Shown here one piece after another: positions 8,217 to 16,133 of a stretch of DNA of 50,475 nucleotides (the first letter of the stretch is position 1; each line of letters starts with the position of its first letter). The DNA is from Bacillota bacterium (lineage in GTDB: Bacteria > Bacillota > UBA4882 > UBA8346): NCBI GenBank assembly GCA_012735315.1, contig JAAYHS010000098.1, positions 1 through 50,475 of the forward strand, read 5' to 3'. The position numbers and the translations under genes were made by a program. The notes below the pieces were generated by a model. It was not told where the DNA came from, searched no databases, and saw nothing but the letters and a program-made list of their open reading frames with translations.

Positions 8217-8305
8217 CAAAACCTCTCCTTATAAGCGTACATTCCCCATCAGGCTTAAGGCTTGCAACTTGAACGCGGCCTTAAGCATCGAACCGGCCGG
8301 CGCTG

Positions 8306-9250
8306 TCAAACCAAAAACGCCTTGACCAGGATATTGATAAACAACTGGAAAAGAGCGACCGGGGCCAAGTATTTCCAACAAAACTTCATCATCTGTTCCA
8401 GCCGCAGGCGGGCGACCACCGACTTGAACAAAGCCAGCAAACCCACGATCAATAAAGTTTTCAACAGAAAAAGCAGGAACCCCCAGACCGGCCCCAATCC
8501 GAAAGAACCGCCCAAGAAAACCGCGGATATCAAGGCGGCCAACACCACCATCTCGATATCGACCACCAGCCGGGTAATAGCCAACAATCTCCCGCTGAAC
8601 TCGGTGAACGGCCCTCCCACGATCTCGGTCTCCGCTTCGGCGATATCAAAGGGGACCCGTTCCAACTTGCCTTGAATCGCCACCAAGGCGACGCAAAACC
8701 CCAACAGATTGACCGCCAATAAACCGGGATTCGCCACGAAAAACGCGGTAATCTCGCTGATCGTCCAAGTCCCGGCCAACAAGGCCGGTCCCATCAACAC
8801 GATCAACAACGGAACCTCGTACGCGAAAAGCTGCGTCAGAGTGCGCAACGACCCCAAGGCGGCGAAGAGCGACGTCGAGTGCCAGCCGGCCAGAAAAAAG
8901 GCCAGCGTCGGAATGGTCAACAGATAAAAGACGACCACCAAATCGGCGGGGAAAGAATGAAAAGCGGTGATATCCCAAACCGGAATATAAAGAAACGAGG
9001 TCAATACCGCCGCCAAGGCGACCACCGGCAAAGCCCTGAACATTATCTTATCGGCGGCTTCCGGCACGATTTCTTCCTTAGCCAATAATTTGATGAAATC
9101 GGCCAACGGCTGAAACCAAGGCGGACCGACCCGGTTCTGAAACCGGGCGTAAAGTTTACGATCCACCCATTCGCAAGCCATCGCGTACAGAACCAAAAAC
9201 AAAAAACCAGGAAAAATCAACATGTAGCTCAATTTTAAAACCAGATCCAT
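8306..9250 (-). CDS. NuoH/HycD-like membrane subunit of group 4 hydrogenase
   Basis: A polytopic membrane protein of 314 residues, equivalent to NuoH, HycD or EchB, which connects the hydrogenase arm to the ion-pumping arm. Conserved blocks seen are RFQNRVGPPWFQPLADF (about 36-52), the adjacent cytoplasmic loop LLAKEEIVPEAADK, and ERVPFDIAEAETEIVGG (about 202-218) with its conserved acidic residues. About eight membrane helices are predicted by eye. The start has GGTGGTGGAG close upstream. Confidence 0.92.
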   Translation of the reverse strand: MDLVLKLSYMLIFPGFLFLVLYAMACEWVDRKLYARFQNRVGPPWFQPLADFIKLLAKEEIVPEAADKIMFRALPVVALAAVLTSFLYIPVWDITAFHSFPADLVVVFYLLTIPTLAFFLAGWHSTSLFAALGSLRTLTQLFAYEVPLLIVLMGPALLAGTWTISEITAFFVANPGLLAVNLLGFCVALVAIQGKLERVPFDIAEAETEIVGGPFTEFSGRLLAITRLVVDIEMVVLAALISAVFLGGSFGLGPVWGFLLFLLKTLLIVGLLALFKSVVARLRLEQMMKFCWKYLAPVALFQLFINILVKAFLV

Positions 9251-9293
9251 AGCTCCACCACCAAAGCCTTTTCTGAGGTCTCAATTACCTAAT

Positions 9294-10484
9294 TTAACGA
9301 TTGGAAAAATCGATTCCCCGCAATTTGTACCAATCGATACTGTAATTGCGAAGCCGCTCCCAATCCCAAAGCGCGTCCTTCCCGTCCCCGGAAAGGCGAA
9401 TCATCCGGTCGGCGCAGGAGAAACAAGGGTCGATGGCGGCGATCACGATCGGGAAATCAGCCAAAAACCCTCCCTTTAACATTTCCCGGATCGAGGCCAG
9501 ATTCGCCAGTGTCGGCGCCCTGACTTTGACCCGTTCCGGAAACTCGGAGCCGTTGGTCCGGACATAATGAATATTCTCGCCCCGAGGAGCCTCATAACGG
9601 GAAACGGCTTCCCCGGCGGGAATTTTGCGCGGCGCTTTTACCGCAATCGGCCCGTCGGGCAAATTTTGGATTAAGGCGCGGATTATTTGGTAACTCTCCA
9701 GCAACTCGTAAATGCGGACCAGCGTCCGGCCGAAAACATCGGCATATTCATTGGTGATCACGTTAAAATCAACTTGATCGTAGGCGGCATAGGGATCGTC
9801 CTTGCGAATATCGCGCGGAATCCCGGACGCCCGGACGGTCGGACCCACCGCGCCCAGACTCAAGGCGGTTTCCCGCGGCAATTTGCCGACTCCCGCCAGC
9901 CTGACTTTTAAGGTGGATTCGTTGACGGCGACCTTGATGTAATATTCGGTCCGCTCGGTCAGTAAATCAATGCTCTCCAAGATCAACCGCGCCTGCTCGG
10001 AGTCAATATCCCGGCGCACGCCGCCGACCTTGTTCATTCCGTAATTAATCCGGTTGCCGGTGATCAAGGCCAGCAAATCCATGACCGTCTCCCGGTCGCG
10101 CCAGGAATACATGAATAACGTATCAAACCCCACCTCATGCCCGGCCACTCCCAGCCAGAGCAAATGACTGTGAATCCGCTCCAACTCGGCGATGATCGTC
10201 CTGATATAAAGCGCGCGCGGCGGCGGCTCCACTCCGGCGATCTCTTCCACCGCTTGGACGAAGGTCGTCGAATGGGAATGGGAACAAATACCGCAAATCC
10301 GCTCGATCAAATAAATACACTGGGTGATGTTTCTGCTTTCACAAGCCTTCTCAATCCCCCGGTGGTTATAACCGAGTTTAACTTCGGCGTCGATGATCCG
10401 TTCGCCTTCCAAAACCAGATTAAAGCTTTCCGGTTCTTTTAAAGCCGGATGCTGGGGTCCGATCGGTACTTTAATCCGGGCCAC
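9294..10484 (-). CDS. Group 4 [NiFe] hydrogenase large (catalytic) subunit, NuoD-like
   Basis: This is the catalytic subunit for H2 evolution or uptake. Both nickel-binding pairs are complete: RICGICSHSH (Cys64 and Cys67 from the preferred start) and DPCFSCADR (Cys354 and Cys357). Complex I NuoD proteins lack these cysteines. About 36 residues follow the ADR of the second motif, consistent with a tail cut by the protease encoded at 7363-7854. I prefer the GTG at 10484 because AGAGGTG precedes it at the right distance; a GTG at 10493 overlaps that site. The NuoC and NuoD functions are separate proteins here, unlike the fused HycE. Confidence 0.93.
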   Translation of the reverse strand: MARIKVPIGPQHPALKEPESFNLVLEGERIIDAEVKLGYNHRGIEKACESRNITQCIYLIERICGICSHSHSTTFVQAVEEIAGVEPPPRALYIRTIIAELERIHSHLLWLGVAGHEVGFDTLFMYSWRDRETVMDLLALITGNRINYGMNKVGGVRRDIDSEQARLILESIDLLTERTEYYIKVAVNESTLKVRLAGVGKLPRETALSLGAVGPTVRASGIPRDIRKDDPYAAYDQVDFNVITNEYADVFGRTLVRIYELLESYQIIRALIQNLPDGPIAVKAPRKIPAGEAVSRYEAPRGENIHYVRTNGSEFPERVKVRAPTLANLASIREMLKGGFLADFPIVIAAIDPCFSCADRMIRLSGDGKDALWDWERLRNYSIDWYKLRGIDFSNR

Positions 10485-10601
10485 CGCCGTCACCTCTTTC
10501 GTTAGTCTCCCACCCCGGCGGTCCGGGGCGCGTTATAGGTCGCTGCCATCCATCCATGGATTCCACGACTTCGACCCATCCTGGGTCTTAGATGAAAAAT
10601 A

Positions 10602-10673
10602 AGTTTTAACTCAGTGTCTCTGCGTCTCCGTGGTTAAATTATTATTGGCCACAGAGACACGGAGACACCGAGG
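10602..10673. repeat. Dispersed palindromic repeat, copy 1 (inside hydrogenase operon)
   Basis: Left arm TCAGTGTCTCTGCGTCTCCG and right arm CAGAGACACGGAGACACCGA are near-complementary around an AT-rich centre, so transcripts could form a long hairpin. It occupies most of the gap between the NuoC-like and NuoD-like genes. Similar copies lie at 14204-14280, 27021-27092 and 31859-31936. The gap also contains about 100 bases (10485-10601) with no gene. Confidence 0.85.
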
Positions 10674-10675
10674 AA

Positions 10676-11119
10676 TCATTCTTTAGATAGCCCCTTCCAA
10701 TCCTTGCGCAGCGGATACTCTCCCTCCGGCCAATCATCGGGCAGCGGGTATCTCCGGCCGTGGGGGGTTCCCTCCACCTCTATGCCCAACAAATCGATTA
10801 ATTCCCGTTCATAAAGGAAGACGCCGGGGAAAAGATCGGTCACGCTCGGAACGCTAGGGTTTTCCCGCGGTAAAAAAGTCTTTAAACTTAATAAAACACC
10901 CTCATCGTTGCAAAGATGATAAATAACCTCAAAACCGTCGCCCAAGTCCAATCCGGTAATGGCGCTGATTTTATTCAGGCCTTTTTCTTTTAAAGCCTCG
11001 ATCGCTTCCGTGAGTTTCGCAACCGGGATTTCCGCCGCGACCCGGCGTTCCCGGACGGCATTCACTTTTTGCGCTTCGAGTTCGTTGGCGAGAAAATCGG
11101 CCAAGACCTGACTATTCAT
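10676..11119 (-). CDS. NuoC-like subunit of group 4 hydrogenase
   Basis: A protein of about 147 residues corresponding to the 30-kDa (NuoC) subunit. The LKTFLPRENPSVPSVTDLFPG stretch (about 90-110) followed by FLYERELIDLLGIEVEG and the terminal PLPDDWPEGEYPLRKDW is the diagnostic C-terminal pattern of this family. The ATG at 11119 has AAGGAGG upstream and overlaps the small-subunit gene by eight bases, suggesting translational coupling. The protein binds alongside the small and large subunits in the peripheral arm. Confidence 0.92.
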   Translation of the reverse strand: MNSQVLADFLANELEAQKVNAVRERRVAAEIPVAKLTEAIEALKEKGLNKISAITGLDLGDGFEVIYHLCNDEGVLLSLKTFLPRENPSVPSVTDLFPGVFLYERELIDLLGIEVEGTPHGRRYPLPDDWPEGEYPLRKDWKGLSKE

Positions 11120-11594
11120 TTCCGACGCCTCCTTCGACAGCGGCTTCCGCGACGGCGTCGGCCTCTTCCTCCCGCTCAATCCTCTCCAATAGCTTTACCA
11201 TCCCGTCAATGATCGCCTCCGGCCGCACCGGGCACCCCGGGATATAAGCATCCACCGGAATCGTGGTGTCGATGCCCCCCATTACGCTGTAACAACCGTC
11301 GAATACTCCCCCGGAACAGGCGCAAGAACCCACCGCCACGATGTATTTCGGTTCCGGAGTCTGTTCATAAATCCGTTTTAACCGATCTTTTATCTGCCGC
11401 GTGACCGGGCCCGAACACAGGATGATATCCGCATGGCGCGGGGTTCCCTTCAGCTGAGCCCCGAACCGCTCCAGGTCGAATTTGGGGGTCAAAGTGGCCA
11501 CGATTTCAATATCGCAAGCGTTGCAAGCTCCGGTATTAAAATGCAGGATCCATGGTGACTTAACCCGGGCCCACTTTACAATCTTCTCAAGCAT
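11112..11594 (-). CDS. Group 4 hydrogenase small subunit, NuoB-like
   Basis: This 160-residue subunit carries the [4Fe-4S] cluster nearest the active site. Ligands visible are GACNACDIE (Cys24, Cys27), VGSCACSGG (Cys91) and IPGCPVRPE (Cys121), the standard NuoB/EchC/HycG set. The start has GAGGTG eight bases upstream. The acidic, Glu- and Ala-rich C-terminus (about 138-160) is an extension overlapping the next gene. It is the electron bridge between the ferredoxin-like and large subunits. Confidence 0.93.
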   Translation of the reverse strand: MLEKIVKWARVKSPWILHFNTGACNACDIEIVATLTPKFDLERFGAQLKGTPRHADIILCSGPVTRQIKDRLKRIYEQTPEPKYIVAVGSCACSGGVFDGCYSVMGGIDTTIPVDAYIPGCPVRPEAIIDGMVKLLERIEREEEADAVAEAAVEGGVGNE

Positions 11595-11601
11595 TCCAGG
11601 T

Positions 11602-11928
11602 TCACCTCGACATCAGTGTAAAAAGCGAAATAGCAATACCGGCCAGGTATAAAATCCCGACCAAGGCGATGTTCCCCGAAGGAAGGGTGCCCATAATTAA
11701 AGCGGTCACGTGAATGATGGTAAAAAACAAAGCGAACGGGAAAAAAGCGCTATAATCGGGCTGGACTCTTTGCGCCGGGACATTCTCGCCGCAAGCGTAT
11801 TGGGTCTTCTTACCGCGGCTGGCTTTTCCCTTGACCGCCAACCGGGAACCGGAAAGATAAATTAAAGCGCCGACGGCAAAAAAGATGATGAACGCCACCG
11901 GTGGATAAACGATAAATTCAGCGTTCAT
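11602..11928 (-). CDS. NuoA-like membrane subunit
   Basis: A small membrane protein with three hydrophobic helices. The KKTQYACGENVPAQRVQ loop matches the 'YECG' loop of NuoA. In complex I the following helix carries acidic residues, but here it reads FFTIIHVTALIM with a His, as if adapted to the hydrogenase-type complex. The ATG at 11928 sits about seven bases after AAGGGG. An upstream GTG at 11937 overlaps the previous stop codon but has no spaced ribosome-binding site. Confidence 0.85.
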   Translation of the reverse strand: MNAEFIVYPPVAFIIFFAVGALIYLSGSRLAVKGKASRGKKTQYACGENVPAQRVQPDYSAFFPFALFFTIIHVTALIMGTLPSGNIALVGILYLAGIAISLFTLMSR

Positions 11929-11933
11929 TCGAT

Positions 11934-12242
11934 TCACCCCTTGAGATTGGTGAGCTTCCGCACATCCAACGAGCGTTTGTTCTTCTGAGTAATCATTACA
12001 ATCGCCAAGGCAATCGCGATGAAGACCACCTCAATCACAATCACCGTAATCGCCAACGCCTGGCTAAAAACGATTTTACCGTTGACGCTGCCGGCGGTGA
12101 TTATGGCCAAGGTCACTCCCTTGGTCATTATTTCAAACCCGATCAGGATCCGTAACATATTTTTGGCCACAATCATCGTGTATAACCCGATGCAAAATAA
12201 AATGATCACCGCGATCCAATCCGCTACGAAAATATTAACCAT
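11934..12242 (-). CDS. NuoK/MnhC-like membrane subunit
   Basis: A protein of 102 residues with three membrane helices. The two intramembrane glutamates used for proton transfer in NuoK are kept: LIGFEIMTKG (Glu37) and VIVIEVVFIA (Glu71). The start is the ATG at 12242, six bases after GGGGGAG, which overlaps the end of the NuoJ-like gene by eight bases. An upstream frame to 12278 is open but has no signal. It probably links the NuoJ/A-like proteins and the antiporter subunits in the ion-translocating arm. Confidence 0.9.
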   Translation of the reverse strand: MVNIFVADWIAVIILFCIGLYTMIVAKNMLRILIGFEIMTKGVTLAIITAGSVNGKIVFSQALAITVIVIEVVFIAIALAIVMITQKNKRSLDVRKLTNLKG

Positions 12243-12735
12243 TCGGACTCCCCCGTCTGAACAGGATTGCGACCCCATATACTCCGACCATGATGATCAC
12301 GATCTGGCCGATTAAGTCCAATCCCCTCGATTTCCATAAAATCTCCCCCACGGTTCCGGCCTCGTCATATTTGACGAACTCAAGCCCGGCGGCCCAAAAA
12401 TCTTGAGTCCGGTACATCAACGCGCCGATCAGGACCACCAAAACCGGCAACAAAGCGAACCTCCGGTAATGGTCTTTGGTGCGTTCCAACCGCTCCTCCT
12501 CCGAGACCAACCTGGTGAGACTGATGGCATTCACAAAGAGCACCGTGATCAAACCGACGCCTACCGACAGCTCGAACGAACCGGCCAGCGGCGCTCCAAG
12601 GTTAAACATGGTCAAGGCCAGTCCCAAACTGGCGACCAACAACGCGATCGCCGCCCGCAGCAAATCCATGGCAAAGGCGGCGAGCACCGCCGGGATCAAT
12701 AGCAGACCGATTAAGATCAATAGATGGAGTTCCAT
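12235..12735 (-). CDS. NuoJ/MbhD-E-like membrane subunit
   Basis: A 166-residue protein with about five hydrophobic helices. The glycine-rich third helix region (LSVGVGLITVLFVNAISL) corresponds to the flexible pi-bulge helix of NuoJ, and the last helix (GLDLIGQIVIIMVGVYGVAI) is typical of the C-terminus. The ATG at 12735 follows GGGGG. It belongs between the antiporter-type subunits and the NuoK-like subunit, as in complex I gene order. NuoJ and MbhD/E families are divergent, so the finer name is uncertain. Confidence 0.8.
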   Translation of the reverse strand: MELHLLILIGLLLIPAVLAAFAMDLLRAAIALLVASLGLALTMFNLGAPLAGSFELSVGVGLITVLFVNAISLTRLVSEEERLERTKDHYRRFALLPVLVVLIGALMYRTQDFWAAGLEFVKYDEAGTVGEILWKSRGLDLIGQIVIIMVGVYGVAILFRRGSPNG

Positions 12736-12748
12736 CCGATTACCCCCA

Positions 12749-14176
12749 TTAGTTCAGGTGAATCCTTAATAGTAAATTCAGAGTGCGAATGATTACCGGA
12801 TAAAAAATCCCCGCGGCCACGGCCAATACCGCCATTAAAACGGCCGGTCCGTACAATAACGGCGAGACTTCGGCGACGTTTTCCAAGCCTTCCCGGACTT
12901 TGCCGAAAAAGGCTCGCCGCTGCGCATGAAGCAAATAAGCTAAAGTGACCAAACTGGTGAAAACGGCAAGACCCGCATAAAACCGGTGGCCCGATCCCCA
13001 TAAGGCGATAATGATCAATATTTTGCTCCAAAAACCGGCCAACGGCGGGATTCCGGCCGCCGACAACATCCCGATAATCGAAGTGATTCCGGTAACCGGC
13101 ATTTTGGCAGCCAATCCTCCCAAGTCTTCGAGCCGCCTGGCGCCGGTGGCGGTCTCCGTCGCGCCGGCGTTTAGAAACAATAATGATTTGAAAACGGCAT
13201 GATTAAAAAAGTGAAACACGGCTCCAATCAAACCGAGGGTAGTGCCGGTGGCGAAACTCATTAAAATATACCCGATTTGGCTGATGCTTGAAAAAGCCAG
13301 CATCCGCTTGAAGTCTCCCTGCCCCAAGGCCATGAAAGCGGCCAAGGTCATCGAGAGCGCTCCCAAGATCATTATCAGGTTGGAAAACGACTCCGAAAAA
13401 CCGAAAACCGCGACGATGATCCGCATCAGAGTATATACGCCGGCGACTTTGGTGATAACCCCGGCCAGTAAAACCGAAACCGAGACCGGCGCCGCGGTGT
13501 AGGCGTCGGGAAGCCAGCCGTGAAACGGCATTAACCCGGATTTCAAGGCCAGCGCAAAAACGATGAAACCCAACCCGAAGCGGACCAGCGGAGCGCTGGA
13601 ACTCAAACCCGCGGCCACGCCTTGAAAGGAAACATCGCCGGTAACCGCAAACAAGGCGGCGATCCCGATTAACAGAAAGACCGTAGCCACCGCCGATAAA
13701 ATCATATATTTAAACGAACCTTCGGTTCCGATTTCGTCCATATTATAAACGATCAAGATAAACGAGCTGATGGAGACGATTTCAACGAAGACATACATTG
13801 AGAAAATGTCGGTCGCCATCGCCAAGCCGTTCATCCCGGTCACCGCCAATAAAACCAACGCGTTAAACCCCGAACGGCGGCCGATCGGAACTCCCGCCGA
13901 AAAGATGATCGTCGCCAAGGTCACCAAGGCGATGGTCATCAACACCACCGCCGACAATCCGTCGATGGAGAGAGCGAATTTCTCTCCCAACAACGTTTTT
14001 TGAAAACTAATACCGGTCTCGGAGTTGATTTCCCGAAGAATGTTAGCGAATGATCCCGTCAACATAAAGAGAGTAACGGCGATTGTTACCAAGGTTGACC
14101 CTTTCACCCAAAATTTTCGCATAATCGGCATCATGGCCGCTCCGACCAGCGGCACAAAGATGAATGCTAAAACCAC
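12749..14176 (-). CDS. Antiporter-type proton-translocating subunit (NuoM/N, MrpD-like)
   Basis: About 475 residues and 13-14 membrane helices. Key charged residues of the channel are visible: Glu in MYVFVEIVSISSF, Lys in ALKSGLMPFHGWLPDA, Lys in LAGVITKVAGVY, and the GQGDFKRMLAFSSISQIGY block. The frame remains open to 14257, but that part lies in a palindromic repeat; the GTG at 14176, with GGGAGGG upstream, is the likely start. It is one of three such subunits in the operon and probably forms one H+ or Na+ translocation module. Confidence 0.9.
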   Translation of the reverse strand: MVLAFIFVPLVGAAMMPIMRKFWVKGSTLVTIAVTLFMLTGSFANILREINSETGISFQKTLLGEKFALSIDGLSAVVLMTIALVTLATIIFSAGVPIGRRSGFNALVLLAVTGMNGLAMATDIFSMYVFVEIVSISSFILIVYNMDEIGTEGSFKYMILSAVATVFLLIGIAALFAVTGDVSFQGVAAGLSSSAPLVRFGLGFIVFALALKSGLMPFHGWLPDAYTAAPVSVSVLLAGVITKVAGVYTLMRIIVAVFGFSESFSNLIMILGALSMTLAAFMALGQGDFKRMLAFSSISQIGYILMSFATGTTLGLIGAVFHFFNHAVFKSLLFLNAGATETATGARRLEDLGGLAAKMPVTGITSIIGMLSAAGIPPLAGFWSKILIIIALWGSGHRFYAGLAVFTSLVTLAYLLHAQRRAFFGKVREGLENVAEVSPLLYGPAVLMAVLAVAAGIFYPVIIRTLNLLLRIHLN

Positions 14177-14203
14177 GGTAAACCCTCCCGCCTTCTTGAG
14201 GCC

Positions 14204-14280
14204 TTTCTCCGCGCCTCTGTGCCTTTGTGACCTGTAATTAACTTGCCACGGAGACACTGAGACACAGAGTTAAAAACTTA
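14204..14280. repeat. Dispersed palindromic repeat, copy 2 (inside hydrogenase operon)
   Basis: Left arm CTCCGCGCCTCTGTGCCTTT and right arm GCCACGGAGACACTGAGACA fold back on each other. This copy is the most diverged of the four: its left arm reads CCTTTGTGACC where the others have CTCTGTGGCC. It fills the gap between two antiporter-subunit genes and accounts for a false upstream extension of the reading frame starting at 14176. Confidence 0.8.
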
Positions 14281-14288
14281 TTTTCATT

Positions 14289-16133
14289 CTATCTCGAAAA
14301 CCAGGCCAAGTAAGTCAAAATGAAGATTAAGCCCCCCAAAGACCAGGCCAAATAATTGGAGAATAACCCGGTATGAATCCGGCGCGTCGCCGCCAGCAAC
14401 CAGGCGAGCCAGGGAAGCAGCTTTTCAAAAAACCAGTCAACCGCCCGGTCCACCGTAAATAAGCCTTGCGCCAGATAACCGACGGCTTTTTTACCCTGCT
14501 CGTATGGATCGAAAAACCGCGCTTCGGCCAGATCGTAGAGTTGTTTCAAACCCTTGGCTTGATGGATGTGTTCCGAAGCCCCCAATCCGCTTCCGCTCAA
14601 TTTGACCCCCAGCAGATGGTTGAAGAAGGCGGTGCTCAAAATGATAACGGTCACCCACAACAATTCGGAAAACCCGAAGCTGAAATGAACCCCGCCAATC
14701 CCGGGAAGCCGGCTGAAGGCCAGCGCCGGTTTGAGCAAATAATCAAAGGGAAACCGATGCCAAACTCCGAATAAGATACAACTACCGGCCAATACTCCGG
14801 CGGGCAGCAACATCGACCAATGGGCTTCGTCGACTTGCTTCAATTCAAGCGGCGTCTTTCCCAAAAATACGGCGTGTCCCAACTTTAAAAAGGAAGCGGC
14901 CGTGAAAACCGCCCCGAGAGCGGCCGCGGCAAAGAAGACGGCTTGACCCGACTTCAAAGTAGCCTCGAGGATCAATTCCTTGGAAACGAAACCGTTGAAG
15001 GGAGGGACCCCGGCAATCGAGCAAGCCGCGATGATAAAAAACCCAAAAGTAGCCGGCATCCGTTTCCGCAAACCGCCCAACCGTTTCAAATCCGTAGTGC
15101 CGGTTTGTTTTTCGACCGCGCCGGCGGTCAAAAAGAGACCGGTTTTATAAATGGCGTTATTAAGCAGATGAAACAAACCTCCGACGACGCCGATGGCCGT
15201 TCCGGTGCCGATGCCTAAAATCATATAACCGACTTGACTAACGGCGTGATAGGAGAGGAGTCTTTTGAAATCTTTCTGAATCAAAGCCATCATTACCGCC
15301 AAAAGAATCGTGGCCGCGCCGACGGTCATGATCAGCAATTTCATCCCGGCGGTCGGACTGAAGAAGTCCAGCGCGATCCGGGCCGTTAAATAAATCCCCA
15401 ACAGTTTTTCAACAGCGGCCGGCATCAAAGCCATAAATGGCAGCGGAGCATCCCCGGCCGCATCGGGAATCCAGGTGTGAAACGGCATCGCTCCGGCTTT
15501 GGCCAGAGCGCCGACGAGCATTAAAACGAATGCCGCCCCATTAATCCCGGCGGTATTAAGATGAATAAAAGACATATTTAAAGTTTGAGCCTGCGCCCCC
15601 GCGATTCCGATCCCCAACATCAGGCACAGGTCGGAAAAACCGACGATAATCAAAGCCTTTAAGCCGGTTCGATAAGCCTTTTGTTCCTTGCCGAGGCTGA
15701 TCATTAAGAATAAAGTGATTAATATACTCTCCCAGAAAAAGAGCATAACCACCAGGTTGTTCGCCAAAACCGCCCCCAAAGCCATGGCTTCGGTAATGAA
15801 AATCAGCGCGTAAAAAAGATGCTTCCGGGGGTTTTCTTCCAGATATTTAAAGGAAAATATCAAAACCAACAGCGTAAAAACGGTGATCGCGGCCGCAATC
15901 AACCGGCTGAACGCATAAAAACGAAATTGAAGGTTGATTCCGAAACCGGCCCAGGGAATATTGACCAAAACATTTTGATTCCAAATACTGATCACCAGAT
16001 AAATCAAATAACCGGCAATAATCAAGCCCAGCGTTTCTTGAAAATATTTGGCTCGGGTCCGAATCGCCAACAACGACAATCCCAGCGCCGCCGGTATTAT
16101 AATCAGCAGCATCAATATAATCTGGCTCATCAT
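14289..16133 (-). CDS. NuoL/HyfB-like antiporter subunit with C-terminal extension (614 aa)
   Basis: The conserved channel residues are present in MLFFWESILITLF (Glu), ALAKAGAMPFHTWIPDA (Lys) and MPAAVEKLLGIYL, plus QKDFKRLLSYHAVSQVGYM. The final 130 residues (about 480-614) form an amphipathic stretch and a last membrane helix after ATRRIHTGLFSNYLAWSL, the layout of the lateral helix in NuoL-type subunits. The start ATG overlaps the stop codon of the preceding gene by four bases. It is probably the distal pump module holding the arm together. Confidence 0.9.
   Translation of the reverse strand: MMSQIILMLLIIIPAALGLSLLAIRTRAKYFQETLGLIIAGYLIYLVISIWNQNVLVNIPWAGFGINLQFRFYAFSRLIAAAITVFTLLVLIFSFKYLEENPRKHLFYALIFITEAMALGAVLANNLVVMLFFWESILITLFLMISLGKEQKAYRTGLKALIIVGFSDLCLMLGIGIAGAQAQTLNMSFIHLNTAGINGAAFVLMLVGALAKAGAMPFHTWIPDAAGDAPLPFMALMPAAVEKLLGIYLTARIALDFFSPTAGMKLLIMTVGAATILLAVMMALIQKDFKRLLSYHAVSQVGYMILGIGTGTAIGVVGGLFHLLNNAIYKTGLFLTAGAVEKQTGTTDLKRLGGLRKRMPATFGFFIIAACSIAGVPPFNGFVSKELILEATLKSGQAVFFAAAALGAVFTAASFLKLGHAVFLGKTPLELKQVDEAHWSMLLPAGVLAGSCILFGVWHRFPFDYLLKPALAFSRLPGIGGVHFSFGFSELLWVTVIILSTAFFNHLLGVKLSGSGLGASEHIHQAKGLKQLYDLAEARFFDPYEQGKKAVGYLAQGLFTVDRAVDWFFEKLLPWLAWLLAATRRIHTGLFSNYLAWSLGGLIFILTYLAWFSR

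Noticed and set aside
14177-14257. N-terminal extension of the antiporter subunit starting at 14257
   Set aside because: It is translated palindromic repeat; the GTG at 14176 has a good ribosome-binding site and begins the hydrophobic family sequence.
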